From positions 1-20,809 of the forward strand of contig CAJTRL010000066.1 of assembly GCA_910578715.1 (NCBI GenBank): a stretch of 20,809 bases of DNA, in the 5' to 3' direction. Below, piece after piece: positions 14,221-20,809 of the stretch. The DNA comes from an uncultured Lachnospiraceae bacterium. Lineage in GTDB: Bacteria; Bacillota; Clostridia; Lachnospirales; Lachnospiraceae. A program made the position numbers and the translations under genes. The notes under the pieces are model-generated. The model saw only the letters and a list, made by a program, of their open reading frames with translations, was not told the DNA's origin and did not search any database. Within the stretch, counting starts at the first letter, position 1. Every line of letters starts with the position of its first letter.

Positions 14221-17148
14221 CTAAAACTCCTTTTTTCCCAGTCTGACATCCTCCACATGCTCCGCCAGCTCCGGCGGAAGCGCATCAAACAGATACTGCT
14301 TCTGTGCCGTCTGTTTTTGCAGAAAAAGCTCCCGCAGTTCCTGATTGGTTGACATAATATCTTCTCTCAAATCCTGTGCGGAAAGCCTCCCGGCGCCCTG
14401 ACCCATAATAATCAGCTGCTCCAGCCCGTCCGAGGTGGCAACGAACACGCGGTGTTTCCGCCCGATTTCATGCGTAACCTTTTCAATATACTGGTCTGCC
14501 GTTTCCGCTTCCTTCGTATAAACCACATGAATATTATGATAAGTAAAAACGCTGCCCGGATTCCCTTTGACCTTGTACGCATCGAAAACGAGAATCAGCG
14601 TCATTTTCCGATATCCCTGGTAATTGCTCAGAATATCCATCAGCTTACCACGGGCGCCGTCCAGGCTGACTTTGGCCAGCTCACTTAGCTCTTCCCAGGC
14701 AAAAATAATATTATACCCGTCCACGAGCAGATATTCCTGTTCCGAAGCCTTGCCGATTCCTGACGCTTTGTTTTGCTTTTGTATCCGGCCGAATTTAGAT
14801 TCCTTGCTCTTTTCCGACATTCCCCCGGCCTGAAGTGTTCTGCCCTCTTCCGCCTTCCCGCCGGACTGCTTTGCCGAAATAGTCTTCGCTCCGTTATACG
14901 GCCCGTCTTTGCACCCGGTATTTCTTTTGGCCGCATTCCGGTTTCCGTAAGTCCGGTGAAAAATTTCCGCCAGCTCCTTCTCTCCGGCAAGATATGCGGC
15001 ATATCCGCCCGTGCCGCGCCCCGTTCCTTCTTCCGCACCGGACTGCCGGGCCGCTTCCTCCCGATACCCGTTTTCCGAATGCGCCGGACTTTTTACTCCG
15101 CCAGCTCCTTTCGTTTCCTCCAAACCCGCCGCGCGTTTTTTATGAAACACGCTTTCCAGGTGCATATACCGCTCCACATCCTGCCATTCCACAAGGAATC
15201 CGGCCCCATGCGCGCAGAAAACCGATGACGCCGGATTATCCAAATCCCGCTCCGCTTCATATCCGATATGCGCAATGACTTCTTCCGCATTATGGCATGG
15301 TTCATATCCTTTCAGCGTACAGGAAAGTCTGCCTCTCCCGCCGGAATAGGCGGTAAGTTCCGTCTGATAGCCCTGCATCCCGGCCGCCGGAGCCGTTCCT
15401 GTCAGAACCGAAACTTCTCCCTCCGTCAAAGGCGCGTCGAAACGGCCGCTCATCGCCTGTATATCCGTCATGGCACGGCCTATCATCGCGGAAGGCAGCT
15501 CCAGCCGAAATTCATAAACCGGCTCCAGCAAGACACATTCCGCCCGATGAAGCCCATGCCTGACCGCACGGTAAGTAGCCTGGCGGAAATCGCCGCCCTC
15601 GGTATGTTTTAAATGAGCCCGTCCCGAAACGAGCGTAATCTTCATATCCGTAATCGGCGCGCCCGTCAGAACTCCCGCATGCTCCTTTTCCTCCAAATGG
15701 GTCAGAATCAGGCGCTGCCAGTTCCCGGAAAGCTCATCCTCGCTGCATTCCGTATCGAAAATAAGACCGCTCCCGGCTTCCAGCGGCTCCATCAGAAGAT
15801 GTACCTCCGCGTAATGCCGCAGCGGTTCATAATGCCCTACACCTTCCACCGTCGTCCGAATCGTTTCTTTATAAAGAATACTGCCTTCATCAAAGGAGAC
15901 GGGCATGCCAAAACGCTCTTCGATGAGTCTTTTTAATATCTCAATCTGCACTTCGCCCATCAGCTGTAAATGAATCTCTCCCGTCTGCTCTTTCCAGACG
16001 ATATGGAGCTGCGGTTCTTCCTCTTCCAGCTGAAGCAGCCTTTTATATGCCACATGAACATCGCTTCCGGGCGGCAGAACAACCCTGTATGTCATGACCG
16101 GCGCTAACAGTGGAACGACGCTTCCCTCTTCCGCGCCAAGCCCTTCCCCTGAAAAAGTCCGGCTAAGACCGGTTACTCCGCAAACCGTTCCCGCCGGGGC
16201 TTCCTTTTCGAGCGTATACTTTGTACCTGAATAAATGCGAATCTGGTCAATCTTTTCTTCCCAGTCTCCCGCTTCGCCCTTCACTGACTGTTTTACCTGT
16301 AAACTGCCGCCCGTGACTTTTAAATACGTCAGACGAGCCCCTGCGCTGTCTCTTCCAATCTTATAGACCCGCGCGCCGAAACCGTCCGGATATTCCCTGA
16401 CAAGAGAAAACTTTTCCACGCCGTCTAAAAGCGCCTCCACACCGTCGCCTTTCAGGGCAGAGCCGAAATAACAGGGAAAAACCTTTCTATTGGCAATCAG
16501 CGCCGCAATCTCTTCATTGTCAATCGTCCCCCGTTCCAGATAACTTTCCAAAAGCCGTTCATCGCACACGGCGAGATTTTCCAGAAAATTTTCATAATCC
16601 GCATCTGTTCCCGCCGGGCATTCTGCCGCCCGTCCCGAAATCTCTATGTCCCTGCCGCCGCAAGATGTTCCCGCCGTAAAATCCACGCACTGACTGCCGA
16701 GCCGCTCCTGGATTTCCCGCATCAGACGTTCTTTGTCCGCCCACGGCTGGTCCATTTTATTGACAAAAAGAAAAACCGGAATCCGGTAGCGCGCAAGCAG
16801 ATTCCAAAGCGTCAGCACATGACCCTGTACCCCGTCCGCACCGCTTATGACGAGCAGCGCGTAATCGAGCACTTGCAGCGTCCGTTCCATTTCCGCCGAA
16901 AAATCCACATGGCCGGGCGTATCGAGCAGCGTCACGTCCATACCTTCCCACGAAAATTCCGCCTGTTTGCTGAAAATGGTAATGCCGCGCGCCCGCTCCT
17001 GTTCGTCCGTATCCAGAAAAGTATCCCGATGGTCCACCCTTCCCGCTTTTCTGATGCTGCCGCTTTTATATAGTATGTTTTCCGCAAGCGTCGTCTTTCC
17101 GGCGTCAACATGCGCCAGAATCCCGATAACCAGTTTTTTTCCAATCAT
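14221..17148 (-). CDS. TetM-like translational GTPase fused to a YacP/Rae1-like NYN nuclease domain
   Basis: The protein has 975 residues from the ATG at 17148, which has GGAAAGG upstream and an ATGA overlap with the preceding gene. The GTPase motifs are AHVDAGKTT (12-20), RGITI (54-58), DTPGH (76-80), NKMD (130-133) and GSALKGDGV (229-237). EF-G-like domains II-V follow to about residue 667. In the domain IV tip, where Tet(M)/Tet(O) carry YSPVSTPADFR, it has SGRAHLKHTEGGDFR (508-522), so drug displacement is doubtful. A low-complexity linker (about 668-800) leads to an NYN domain (803-960) with acidic residues Asp810 (VDGYNII), Asp856 (VFDAY), Asp885 (TADQYIE) and Asp907 (ATSDG). Rae1/YacP of Bacillus subtilis cleaves mRNA in the ribosomal A site, and Tet(M)-type proteins also bind the A-site region, so a ribosome-acting GTPase-nuclease is inferred. 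Databases often label such proteins as tetracycline resistance or translation factor GTPase. Confidence 0.92.
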   Translation of the reverse strand: MIGKKLVIGILAHVDAGKTTLAENILYKSGSIRKAGRVDHRDTFLDTDEQERARGITIFSKQAEFSWEGMDVTLLDTPGHVDFSAEMERTLQVLDYALLVISGADGVQGHVLTLWNLLARYRIPVFLFVNKMDQPWADKERLMREIQERLGSQCVDFTAGTSCGGRDIEISGRAAECPAGTDADYENFLENLAVCDERLLESYLERGTIDNEEIAALIANRKVFPCYFGSALKGDGVEALLDGVEKFSLVREYPDGFGARVYKIGRDSAGARLTYLKVTGGSLQVKQSVKGEAGDWEEKIDQIRIYSGTKYTLEKEAPAGTVCGVTGLSRTFSGEGLGAEEGSVVPLLAPVMTYRVVLPPGSDVHVAYKRLLQLEEEEPQLHIVWKEQTGEIHLQLMGEVQIEILKRLIEERFGMPVSFDEGSILYKETIRTTVEGVGHYEPLRHYAEVHLLMEPLEAGSGLIFDTECSEDELSGNWQRLILTHLEEKEHAGVLTGAPITDMKITLVSGRAHLKHTEGGDFRQATYRAVRHGLHRAECVLLEPVYEFRLELPSAMIGRAMTDIQAMSGRFDAPLTEGEVSVLTGTAPAAGMQGYQTELTAYSGGRGRLSCTLKGYEPCHNAEEVIAHIGYEAERDLDNPASSVFCAHGAGFLVEWQDVERYMHLESVFHKKRAAGLEETKGAGGVKSPAHSENGYREEAARQSGAEEGTGRGTGGYAAYLAGEKELAEIFHRTYGNRNAAKRNTGCKDGPYNGAKTISAKQSGGKAEEGRTLQAGGMSEKSKESKFGRIQKQNKASGIGKASEQEYLLVDGYNIIFAWEELSELAKVSLDGARGKLMDILSNYQGYRKMTLILVFDAYKVKGNPGSVFTYHNIHVVYTKEAETADQYIEKVTHEIGRKHRVFVATSDGLEQLIIMGQGAGRLSAQDLREDIMSTNQELRELFLQKQTAQKQYLFDALPPELAEHVEDVRLGKKEF

Positions 17149-17891
17149 AAAAATGCCTTTCCGAACATGCCGACGAACAACACCGCCGCAAGCTCGCATA
17201 AAACCAGAAAATATCCCGCCGATTCTTCCGTGACGCCGCCAAAAATCTTTTTGGACATATAATAGTAATAAGTCCATATCCACATGCTAAGAAGCGCTTC
17301 CAACATGCCCATTATAGGCTCAATCATGATACAAGTACAGAAGCAAAGCGCTAAAATAACGCTAAGGATAATTCTGAGCGTCCGCTTTAAAACAAGAGAA
17401 AAGTCAGCTCTTGTGCTTTTTCCTTTTTCCGCCGCAGGAAACCACAAAAACGCCATACCATGCAGCGCTCTTGAAATCACAAATCCCAGACCGAGAAGAA
17501 CAAGCTGGCTGTCCCCTCGTATGACTGCCAGCCCTCCCGCATATAAAAGGTAAAAGGTCATCGCCGCAATGAGCCTGTAAGTTCCTGTGGCACTGCCGTC
17601 TGCTGCTCCGGCATTTTTGTCCTTACAACCCGCTTTTTCATGCAGTCCCGCCTTTTCATACAAACCCACCGTCAGCGTTTCCGATGTATTCATGAAACCG
17701 GACAGATAAATTCCGCCGCTCATCAGAACCGGTATTGCCGCGCCGACCAGCGCAAAACATGTCTGCCCAAATTCAAGCCGCTGGCACAGAATTTGAAGCA
17801 GACATATGGCAATTCCCACCGCCGCGCCGTACAGCGGACGGAAACACAGGATATATTTAACGTTTTCTTTGCGGTTTATCCATTGAAACAT
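17145..17891 (-). CDS. CobS-like membrane protein lacking the usual catalytic residues
   Basis: From the ATG at 17891 the protein has 248 residues and about six TM helices. Numbering below is from the upstream in-frame ATG at 17936 (subtract 15 for the chosen start). The fold and spacing match cobalamin-5'-phosphate synthase CobS, which joins alpha-ribazole phosphate to adenosylcobinamide-GDP in the membrane. The Mg/substrate motif GGxHxDGxxDTxDA reads GGIYLSGFMNTSET (74-87): His is Tyr, and the three Asp are Ser, Asn and Glu. The second motif GGxTGD reads GGVTEE (233-238). SRALHGMAFLWFP and AGYFLVLCELA remain recognisable. No other cobalamin gene is present. I infer a pseudoenzyme or repurposed membrane protein. 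The start is chosen because GGAGAGG precedes 17891, whereas 17936 lies only about eight bases from the expected transcription start. Confidence 0.72.
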   Translation of the reverse strand: MFQWINRKENVKYILCFRPLYGAAVGIAICLLQILCQRLEFGQTCFALVGAAIPVLMSGGIYLSGFMNTSETLTVGLYEKAGLHEKAGCKDKNAGAADGSATGTYRLIAAMTFYLLYAGGLAVIRGDSQLVLLGLGFVISRALHGMAFLWFPAAEKGKSTRADFSLVLKRTLRIILSVILALCFCTCIMIEPIMGMLEALLSMWIWTYYYYMSKKIFGGVTEESAGYFLVLCELAAVLFVGMFGKAFL

Positions 17892-17950
17892 ACGCGCATT
17901 TCCTCTCCGTACTTTCCCGGTACTCTGCTTTTCCATATATTATCAGTCAA

Positions 17951-17979
17951 ATTATATGCCCGCAGTCGGGGGATGTCAA
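17951..17979 (-). promoter_or_regulatory. Perfect consensus promoter of the CobS-like/GTPase/antiporter operon
   Basis: On the minus strand TTGACA (17979-17974) and TATAAT (17956-17951) are separated by exactly 17 bp. Transcription should start near 17944, giving a leader of about 50 nt to the chosen start of the CobS-like gene. No attenuator hairpin fits in this leader. The operon is expected to be strongly transcribed unless repressed. Confidence 0.88.
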
Positions 17980-17985
17980 ATGAAA

Positions 17986-18017
17986 ACGGGGCCGCTGCTT
18001 TATAGGCAGCATCGGCC
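17986..18017 (-). terminator. Possible terminator for the arabinofuranosidase transcript
   Basis: On the minus strand a G+C-rich hairpin (GGCCGATGCTGC with GCAGCGGCC, 18017-17990) is followed by CCCGTTTTCATTT. The T tract is short, so termination may be incomplete. It separates the GH51 gene from the operon promoter. Confidence 0.45.
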
Positions 18018-18189
18018 CAGCCTCCGCCCGGACAGTGCATCGTTCTCTGGCGGAGGCACGCTTGCGCTCCGCGAAAGGCAGCAGCGGTACTAGGTTCAAA
18101 AGCAGCATAAAGCCGCTTTTTCACCAAGTACCGGCGCCTTTCCAGGACCTCCGAAGAGAACGATGCACTGTCCGGGCGGAGGCTGGGCC
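18014..18189. repeat. 176-bp element bounded by perfect 35-bp inverted repeats
   Basis: Positions 18014-18048 and 18155-18189 are exact reverse complements (35 bp, starting GGCCCAGCCTCCGCCCGGAC). The 106-bp interior has further pairing: CGGAGG with CCTCCG next to the arms, and GGTACT/AAGTACC around an AAAGC/GC-TTT core near 18085-18142. An 11-nt palindrome GTTACTGTAAC (18190-18200) abuts the right end. I see no transposase and no clear target duplication. It is MITE-like or a repeated intergenic hairpin. Confidence 0.85.
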
Positions 18190-18203
18190 GTTACTGTAAC
18201 CCG

Positions 18204-20393
18204 TTATTTTATCCGCACCACCACAAAACTTTCCGGCGCAAGTTTTAATGCTCCGCTCAGTTCTTCGCTGCGCTCTCCATAATAGACAGGCTCCGGCGTT
18301 CCGGTTCTTGGCAATGCTTCTGCTACACCGGCATTTTCTGTCGTTTCAGTTCCGCCTTCTGCCGTTCTGGCGCTCTCTGCCGGGCGGTCATCCTCCGATG
18401 CCCTCCGCAGCTCTTTGATGACGGCCGTTCCCCCGAGCGGCCTGTCGTTATCGTCCGCCAATTTCAGCCGCTTCGTCTCTTTCGACGCATTGACCGCTTT
18501 CAGGATATATTCCCCTGTTTTTTCGTCCAGCGACAGGTTTACATAAATACTTTCTTTTCGCAGTTCCTTCTCCTGTCCCTTCATGGGAATCAGCACCGTT
18601 CCCATATTTTCACCGTACATTTTCTGAACGTAATAACTGGCCGTCGGATAAACATCCGTTTCGTCAAACCAAATCATATTTGGCGCCCACTGGGCGTAGC
18701 CGATTCTGGCAAAAAGAGGCGCGTAGGAAGCTAAAATCACCACGTCCGCATTTTTTTCAATGCCTGTCAGGAAAGCCGCTTCCGCAAGCGCGCCCGCAAG
18801 GGTATTGGCCTCCGGGCTGTTCATGCCGCTGACGGAATGGGCAGCATATTCTCCGGCAAAAACCCTGACATCCCGCGGATAATCGTCATAAAAATCCACA
18901 TGCTCGTAAAACCATTGCGGGTTTACATAATAGTGTTCATCCACCGCATAGCAAAAATCCGGCTTTCCCTCCGCTGCTTTACGGTAGAACTTCCAGGCAT
19001 CCAGATAACGCTCCGATGTGATATCCGGCCCCGCCGAACCAATCAGACGGATTTCCGGGCATTTTTCATGAATTGCCCGTTCAAAAAGGCGGTAACGCTC
19101 AAAGAAATCTACTTTTTCCGTCTCCCACTGTTCGTTGCCGATGCCGAGCATTTCCAGACCGAACGGCTCCGGATGGCCCATCCGGGCGCGCAGACCGCCC
19201 CATTCTGTATCCGGCGAACCGTTGGCAAACTCGATTAAATCCAGCGCATCCTGTATAAATTCCTGAAATTCCGGCGCATCCACTTCTACAAATTCATAGG
19301 ACTGATACTGACAGGCAAGGCCCACGTTCAGCACGGGAAGCGGCTTTGCCCCAATCAGCTCACAGAGCAGAAAGTATTCGTAAAACCCGATACCAAGCGT
19401 CTGATTATAATGGGCATATTCCGTATGCCAGCCGTTCTCCGCATTCGTTCCGTGCAGTGACCATCTGCTGAAATTGGCTCTGCGGTGCTCCGGCATGCCG
19501 ACGCTCTCTTTCCAGCGGTAGCGGTTTTGCAGCGTATTTCCCTCCACGATACATCCCCCCGGAAAACGTAGGAAACCGGGATGAAGCTCTTTCAGCCGCT
19601 CAAACAAATCTTTTCGGAAAATGCCCGCCACTGCATCCGCCGGCATCATAGAAATAAAATCAAACTCCACGGTTCCCGCATTTTCCAGCGCAAGCACGAA
19701 AACACCGCCTTCTACGGTCTCTTCCGCTTTCAACGTCAGCTCATAACGAGTCCACTTCCGCCAGGTATTTTCCGGCACGCTCCGGCATACGGCGGATGCT
19801 TCCGCATATACTTTTCCGTCTTTTCTGACCGACACGAGAAATGCGCCCTCATATGAAACCTGTCTTGCATAAAAAGATACCCGGTATTCTTTGCCCTTTT
19901 CCAGAAAAATACCGCTGTACGCCTGATTCTGAAAGCCCTGTCCCGGCTCTTTTGCCGTAAAGCGCAAGTAATAAGGATTTTCCCGATACAGGGGACTTCC
20001 CATGACGTACTGCATTTCTCCGGTGCCGTTCCCGTCATTCGTCCGGTTCTCGCTTCCAACCGCATTACAGTCCTCCACCCGATTCTCTTTGCCTACGGCA
20101 TTGCTACCCTCCGTCCAGCTCTCTCTGCCTGCGGCATTACAGTCCTTCGTCCGGTTCTCTCTGTCCGCGGTGCCGCAGTCCTCCGCCCACGCCGGACTCC
20201 AGCCATAACCCGGCTCCGGCTTCACATAATAGTCTCCCTTATCTCCATAGCAGTCATAAAATGCGAACGAGCGGTTCTCAATCATCTCCGCATACAGCCC
20301 GCCGTCGGCCGCATAATTGATATCTTCAAAGAACAGGCCTATCATCCCTTCCTTGATTTTATTTCCCTTGTTTTTGTCCAGTTTCAGTTTCAT
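18204..20393 (-). CDS. GH51 alpha-L-arabinofuranosidase (intracellular)
   Basis: The 729-residue protein belongs to glycoside hydrolase family 51, which releases terminal arabinose from arabinan or arabinoxylan oligosaccharides with retention. A (beta/alpha)8 catalytic domain follows a carbohydrate-binding-like region (about 140-250). The acid/base is Glu421 in GIGNEQW and the nucleophile is Glu515 in FAGEYAAH; RFPGGCIVEGN (276-286) and DEHYY (485-489) are family motifs. There is no signal peptide, so it probably acts on imported oligosaccharides. Two insertions are unusual: a 12-residue repeat block (71-118) and a charged loop near the C-terminus (about 640-700) inside the final beta domain. 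The start has AGAAAGGA upstream. The gene stands alone here, with no transporter or regulator next to it. Confidence 0.92.
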   Translation of the reverse strand: MKLKLDKNKGNKIKEGMIGLFFEDINYAADGGLYAEMIENRSFAFYDCYGDKGDYYVKPEPGYGWSPAWAEDCGTADRENRTKDCNAAGRESWTEGSNAVGKENRVEDCNAVGSENRTNDGNGTGEMQYVMGSPLYRENPYYLRFTAKEPGQGFQNQAYSGIFLEKGKEYRVSFYARQVSYEGAFLVSVRKDGKVYAEASAVCRSVPENTWRKWTRYELTLKAEETVEGGVFVLALENAGTVEFDFISMMPADAVAGIFRKDLFERLKELHPGFLRFPGGCIVEGNTLQNRYRWKESVGMPEHRRANFSRWSLHGTNAENGWHTEYAHYNQTLGIGFYEYFLLCELIGAKPLPVLNVGLACQYQSYEFVEVDAPEFQEFIQDALDLIEFANGSPDTEWGGLRARMGHPEPFGLEMLGIGNEQWETEKVDFFERYRLFERAIHEKCPEIRLIGSAGPDITSERYLDAWKFYRKAAEGKPDFCYAVDEHYYVNPQWFYEHVDFYDDYPRDVRVFAGEYAAHSVSGMNSPEANTLAGALAEAAFLTGIEKNADVVILASYAPLFARIGYAQWAPNMIWFDETDVYPTASYYVQKMYGENMGTVLIPMKGQEKELRKESIYVNLSLDEKTGEYILKAVNASKETKRLKLADDNDRPLGGTAVIKELRRASEDDRPAESARTAEGGTETTENAGVAEALPRTGTPEPVYYGERSEELSGALKLAPESFVVVRIK
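20040..20183. repeat. 36-bp-period tandem repeat inside the GH51 gene
   Basis: Four diverged 36-bp units encode EDCGTADRENRT, KDCNAAGRESWT, EGSNAVGKENRV and EDCNAVGSENRT, with a fifth partial unit beyond. They lie in a surface loop before the NPYYLRF strand, where relatives have only a short linker. The frame is preserved. Confidence 0.85.
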
Positions 20394-20645
20394 TGCTTCG
20401 GTTCCTTTCTTATCGGGATGGTAAAATTTCTGATTTCACCTTATTGTACTATGAAACGGACAAAAGGACAAATTCTTTGGCGGCGGCGCTATGAGGAAAA
20501 TGAGGAATTAAAAAGGAAGGGTGATGTCGTTTATCCTTTGAGCCGGAAGTGGCGAAGTGAGCAAAGCTGCTGAAGATACAGCATACGGAAAGGAACGAAA
20601 GGGACGAGTAAGCCCCTTCCGAATATGGAATAAAAGTAACCGGCT
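20394..20645. other. Intergenic region upstream of the GH51 gene
   Basis: It contains the GH51 ribosome binding site and promoter (20394-20471) and about 170 bp without a supported feature. I see no strong terminator for the upstream coiled-coil gene. Confidence 0.5.
20443..20471 (-). promoter_or_regulatory. Probable promoter of the GH51 gene
   Basis: On the minus strand TTGTCC (20471-20466) and TACAAT (20448-20443) are 17 bp apart, about 50 bp before the start codon. The -35 box is a 4 of 6 match. No cre-like or arabinose-regulator operator could be defined with confidence. Confidence 0.55.
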
Positions 20646-20809
20646 TCAGGGATTTTCCTGGCTTTTGATGGCGGCCCTGAGCCTTTCGTTTTCGGCCCGG
20701 AGCTCCTGAATGGTGGAATTATTTTCGGCAACGGTCTTTTGGAGAAGGGCGTCTTTTTCCGCGATGGTTTTTTCATTTTCACGGATAATCTTTTTATAAG
20801 TGCGGATTT
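20646..20809 (-). CDS. C-terminal coiled coil of a protein running off the window, possibly Rpn-type nuclease
   Basis: The last 53 codons before a TGA at 20648-20646 read IRTYKKIIRENEKTIAEKDA, then a heptad-like LLQKTVAENNSTIQELRAEN stretch, and end RLRAAIKSQENP. This is a clean coiled coil of the kind that ends Rpn/PD-(D/E)XK transposase-like proteins in Lachnospiraceae, but coiled coils are not specific. The N-terminal part lies outside the window. A different open frame across the same DNA (20531-20782) is Pro/Lys-rich and looks spurious. The call as a real gene end is fairly good; the family is a guess. Confidence 0.55.
   Translation of the reverse strand, partial: IRTYKKIIRENEKTIAEKDALLQKTVAENNSTIQELRAENERLRAAIKSQENP

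Larger units (their letters stand above)
17892..18203. other. Intergenic region between the GH51 gene and the operon
   Basis: This 312-bp interval contains the leader and perfect promoter of the downstream operon (17892-17979), a terminator-like hairpin and the 35-bp inverted-repeat element. No coding sequence is supported; the short open frame across the repeat is explained by its G+C-rich arms. Confidence 0.7.

Noticed and set aside
14221..17148. Functional tetracycline-resistance gene
   Set aside because: The drug-site loop of domain IV is replaced and the C-terminus is a nuclease fusion, so I do not call it tet.
17149..17283. Upstream extension of the GTPase gene (1020 codons)
   Set aside because: It overlaps the CobS-like gene in another frame; translational GTPases start just before the G1 motif, and GGAAAGG precedes the ATG at 17148.
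20040..20183. CRISPR-like array
   Set aside because: The 36-bp units are contiguous, in frame with the GH51 gene and have no spacers or cas genes; the same applies to 13004-13088.
20531..20782. Open frame of 83 codons on the minus strand
   Set aside because: Pro/Lys-rich shadow overlapping the coiled-coil C-terminus at 20646-20809 and the downstream intergenic DNA; no ribosome binding site.

Overview
The window looks like chromosomal DNA of a gut-type Clostridia bacterium, most likely Lachnospiraceae. This is an inference from gene content, strong AGGAGG-type ribosome binding sites, moderate G+C and the style of the mobile-element remnants; no 16S rRNA or other marker is present. Almost every gene lies on the minus strand.

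Left edge (1 to about 2530): an A+T-rich accessory segment. It holds the start of a MarR-like regulator with a consensus promoter and a palindromic operator, and an internally deleted helix-turn-helix/replication-type gene typical of Firmicutes conjugative elements. It also holds a plus-strand TIR-like (SWQSD-type) nucleotide-binding protein that is a plausible solitary defence gene. The TIR-like gene is flanked by two diverged direct copies of a structured non-coding element of about 190-250 bp (726-978 and 2231-2420), so it looks like a cargo gene dropped between repeats.

2534-4253: an RNase Z-like metallo-beta-lactamase-fold hydrolase, an unrecognised 89-residue protein, and the 3' remnant of a PD-(D/E)XK (Rpn-type) nuclease/transposase gene.

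4274-17891 is the core: a tightly packed, apparently single minus-strand transcription unit of 12 genes, starting from a perfect TTGACA-17-TATAAT promoter (17951-17979). In transcription order it encodes a CobS-like membrane protein that has lost the usual catalytic residues; a TetM-like translational GTPase fused through a long linker to a YacP/Rae1-like NYN ribonuclease domain; Mrp/Mbh subunits E, F and G; a separate MbhD (DUF4040); an MbhE-MnhB fusion; MnhC; and four NuoL/M/N-like antiporter subunits. No hydrogenase, ferredoxin-binding or quinone module is in the window, so the complex most resembles an Mrp-type multisubunit Na+/H+ antiporter with extra antiporter subunits. A ribosome-directed GTPase/nuclease placed in frame-to-frame contact with an ion antiporter operon is the most intriguing system here.

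Right part (17980-20809): a 176-bp element with perfect 35-bp inverted repeats, a GH51 alpha-L-arabinofuranosidase with an inserted 36-bp-period repeat, and the coiled-coil C-terminus of another gene that runs off the window. Several proteins carry unrelated low-complexity, Glu/Gly/Arg-rich insertions, two of them 36-bp-period tandem repeats, which seems to be a genomic habit of this organism.
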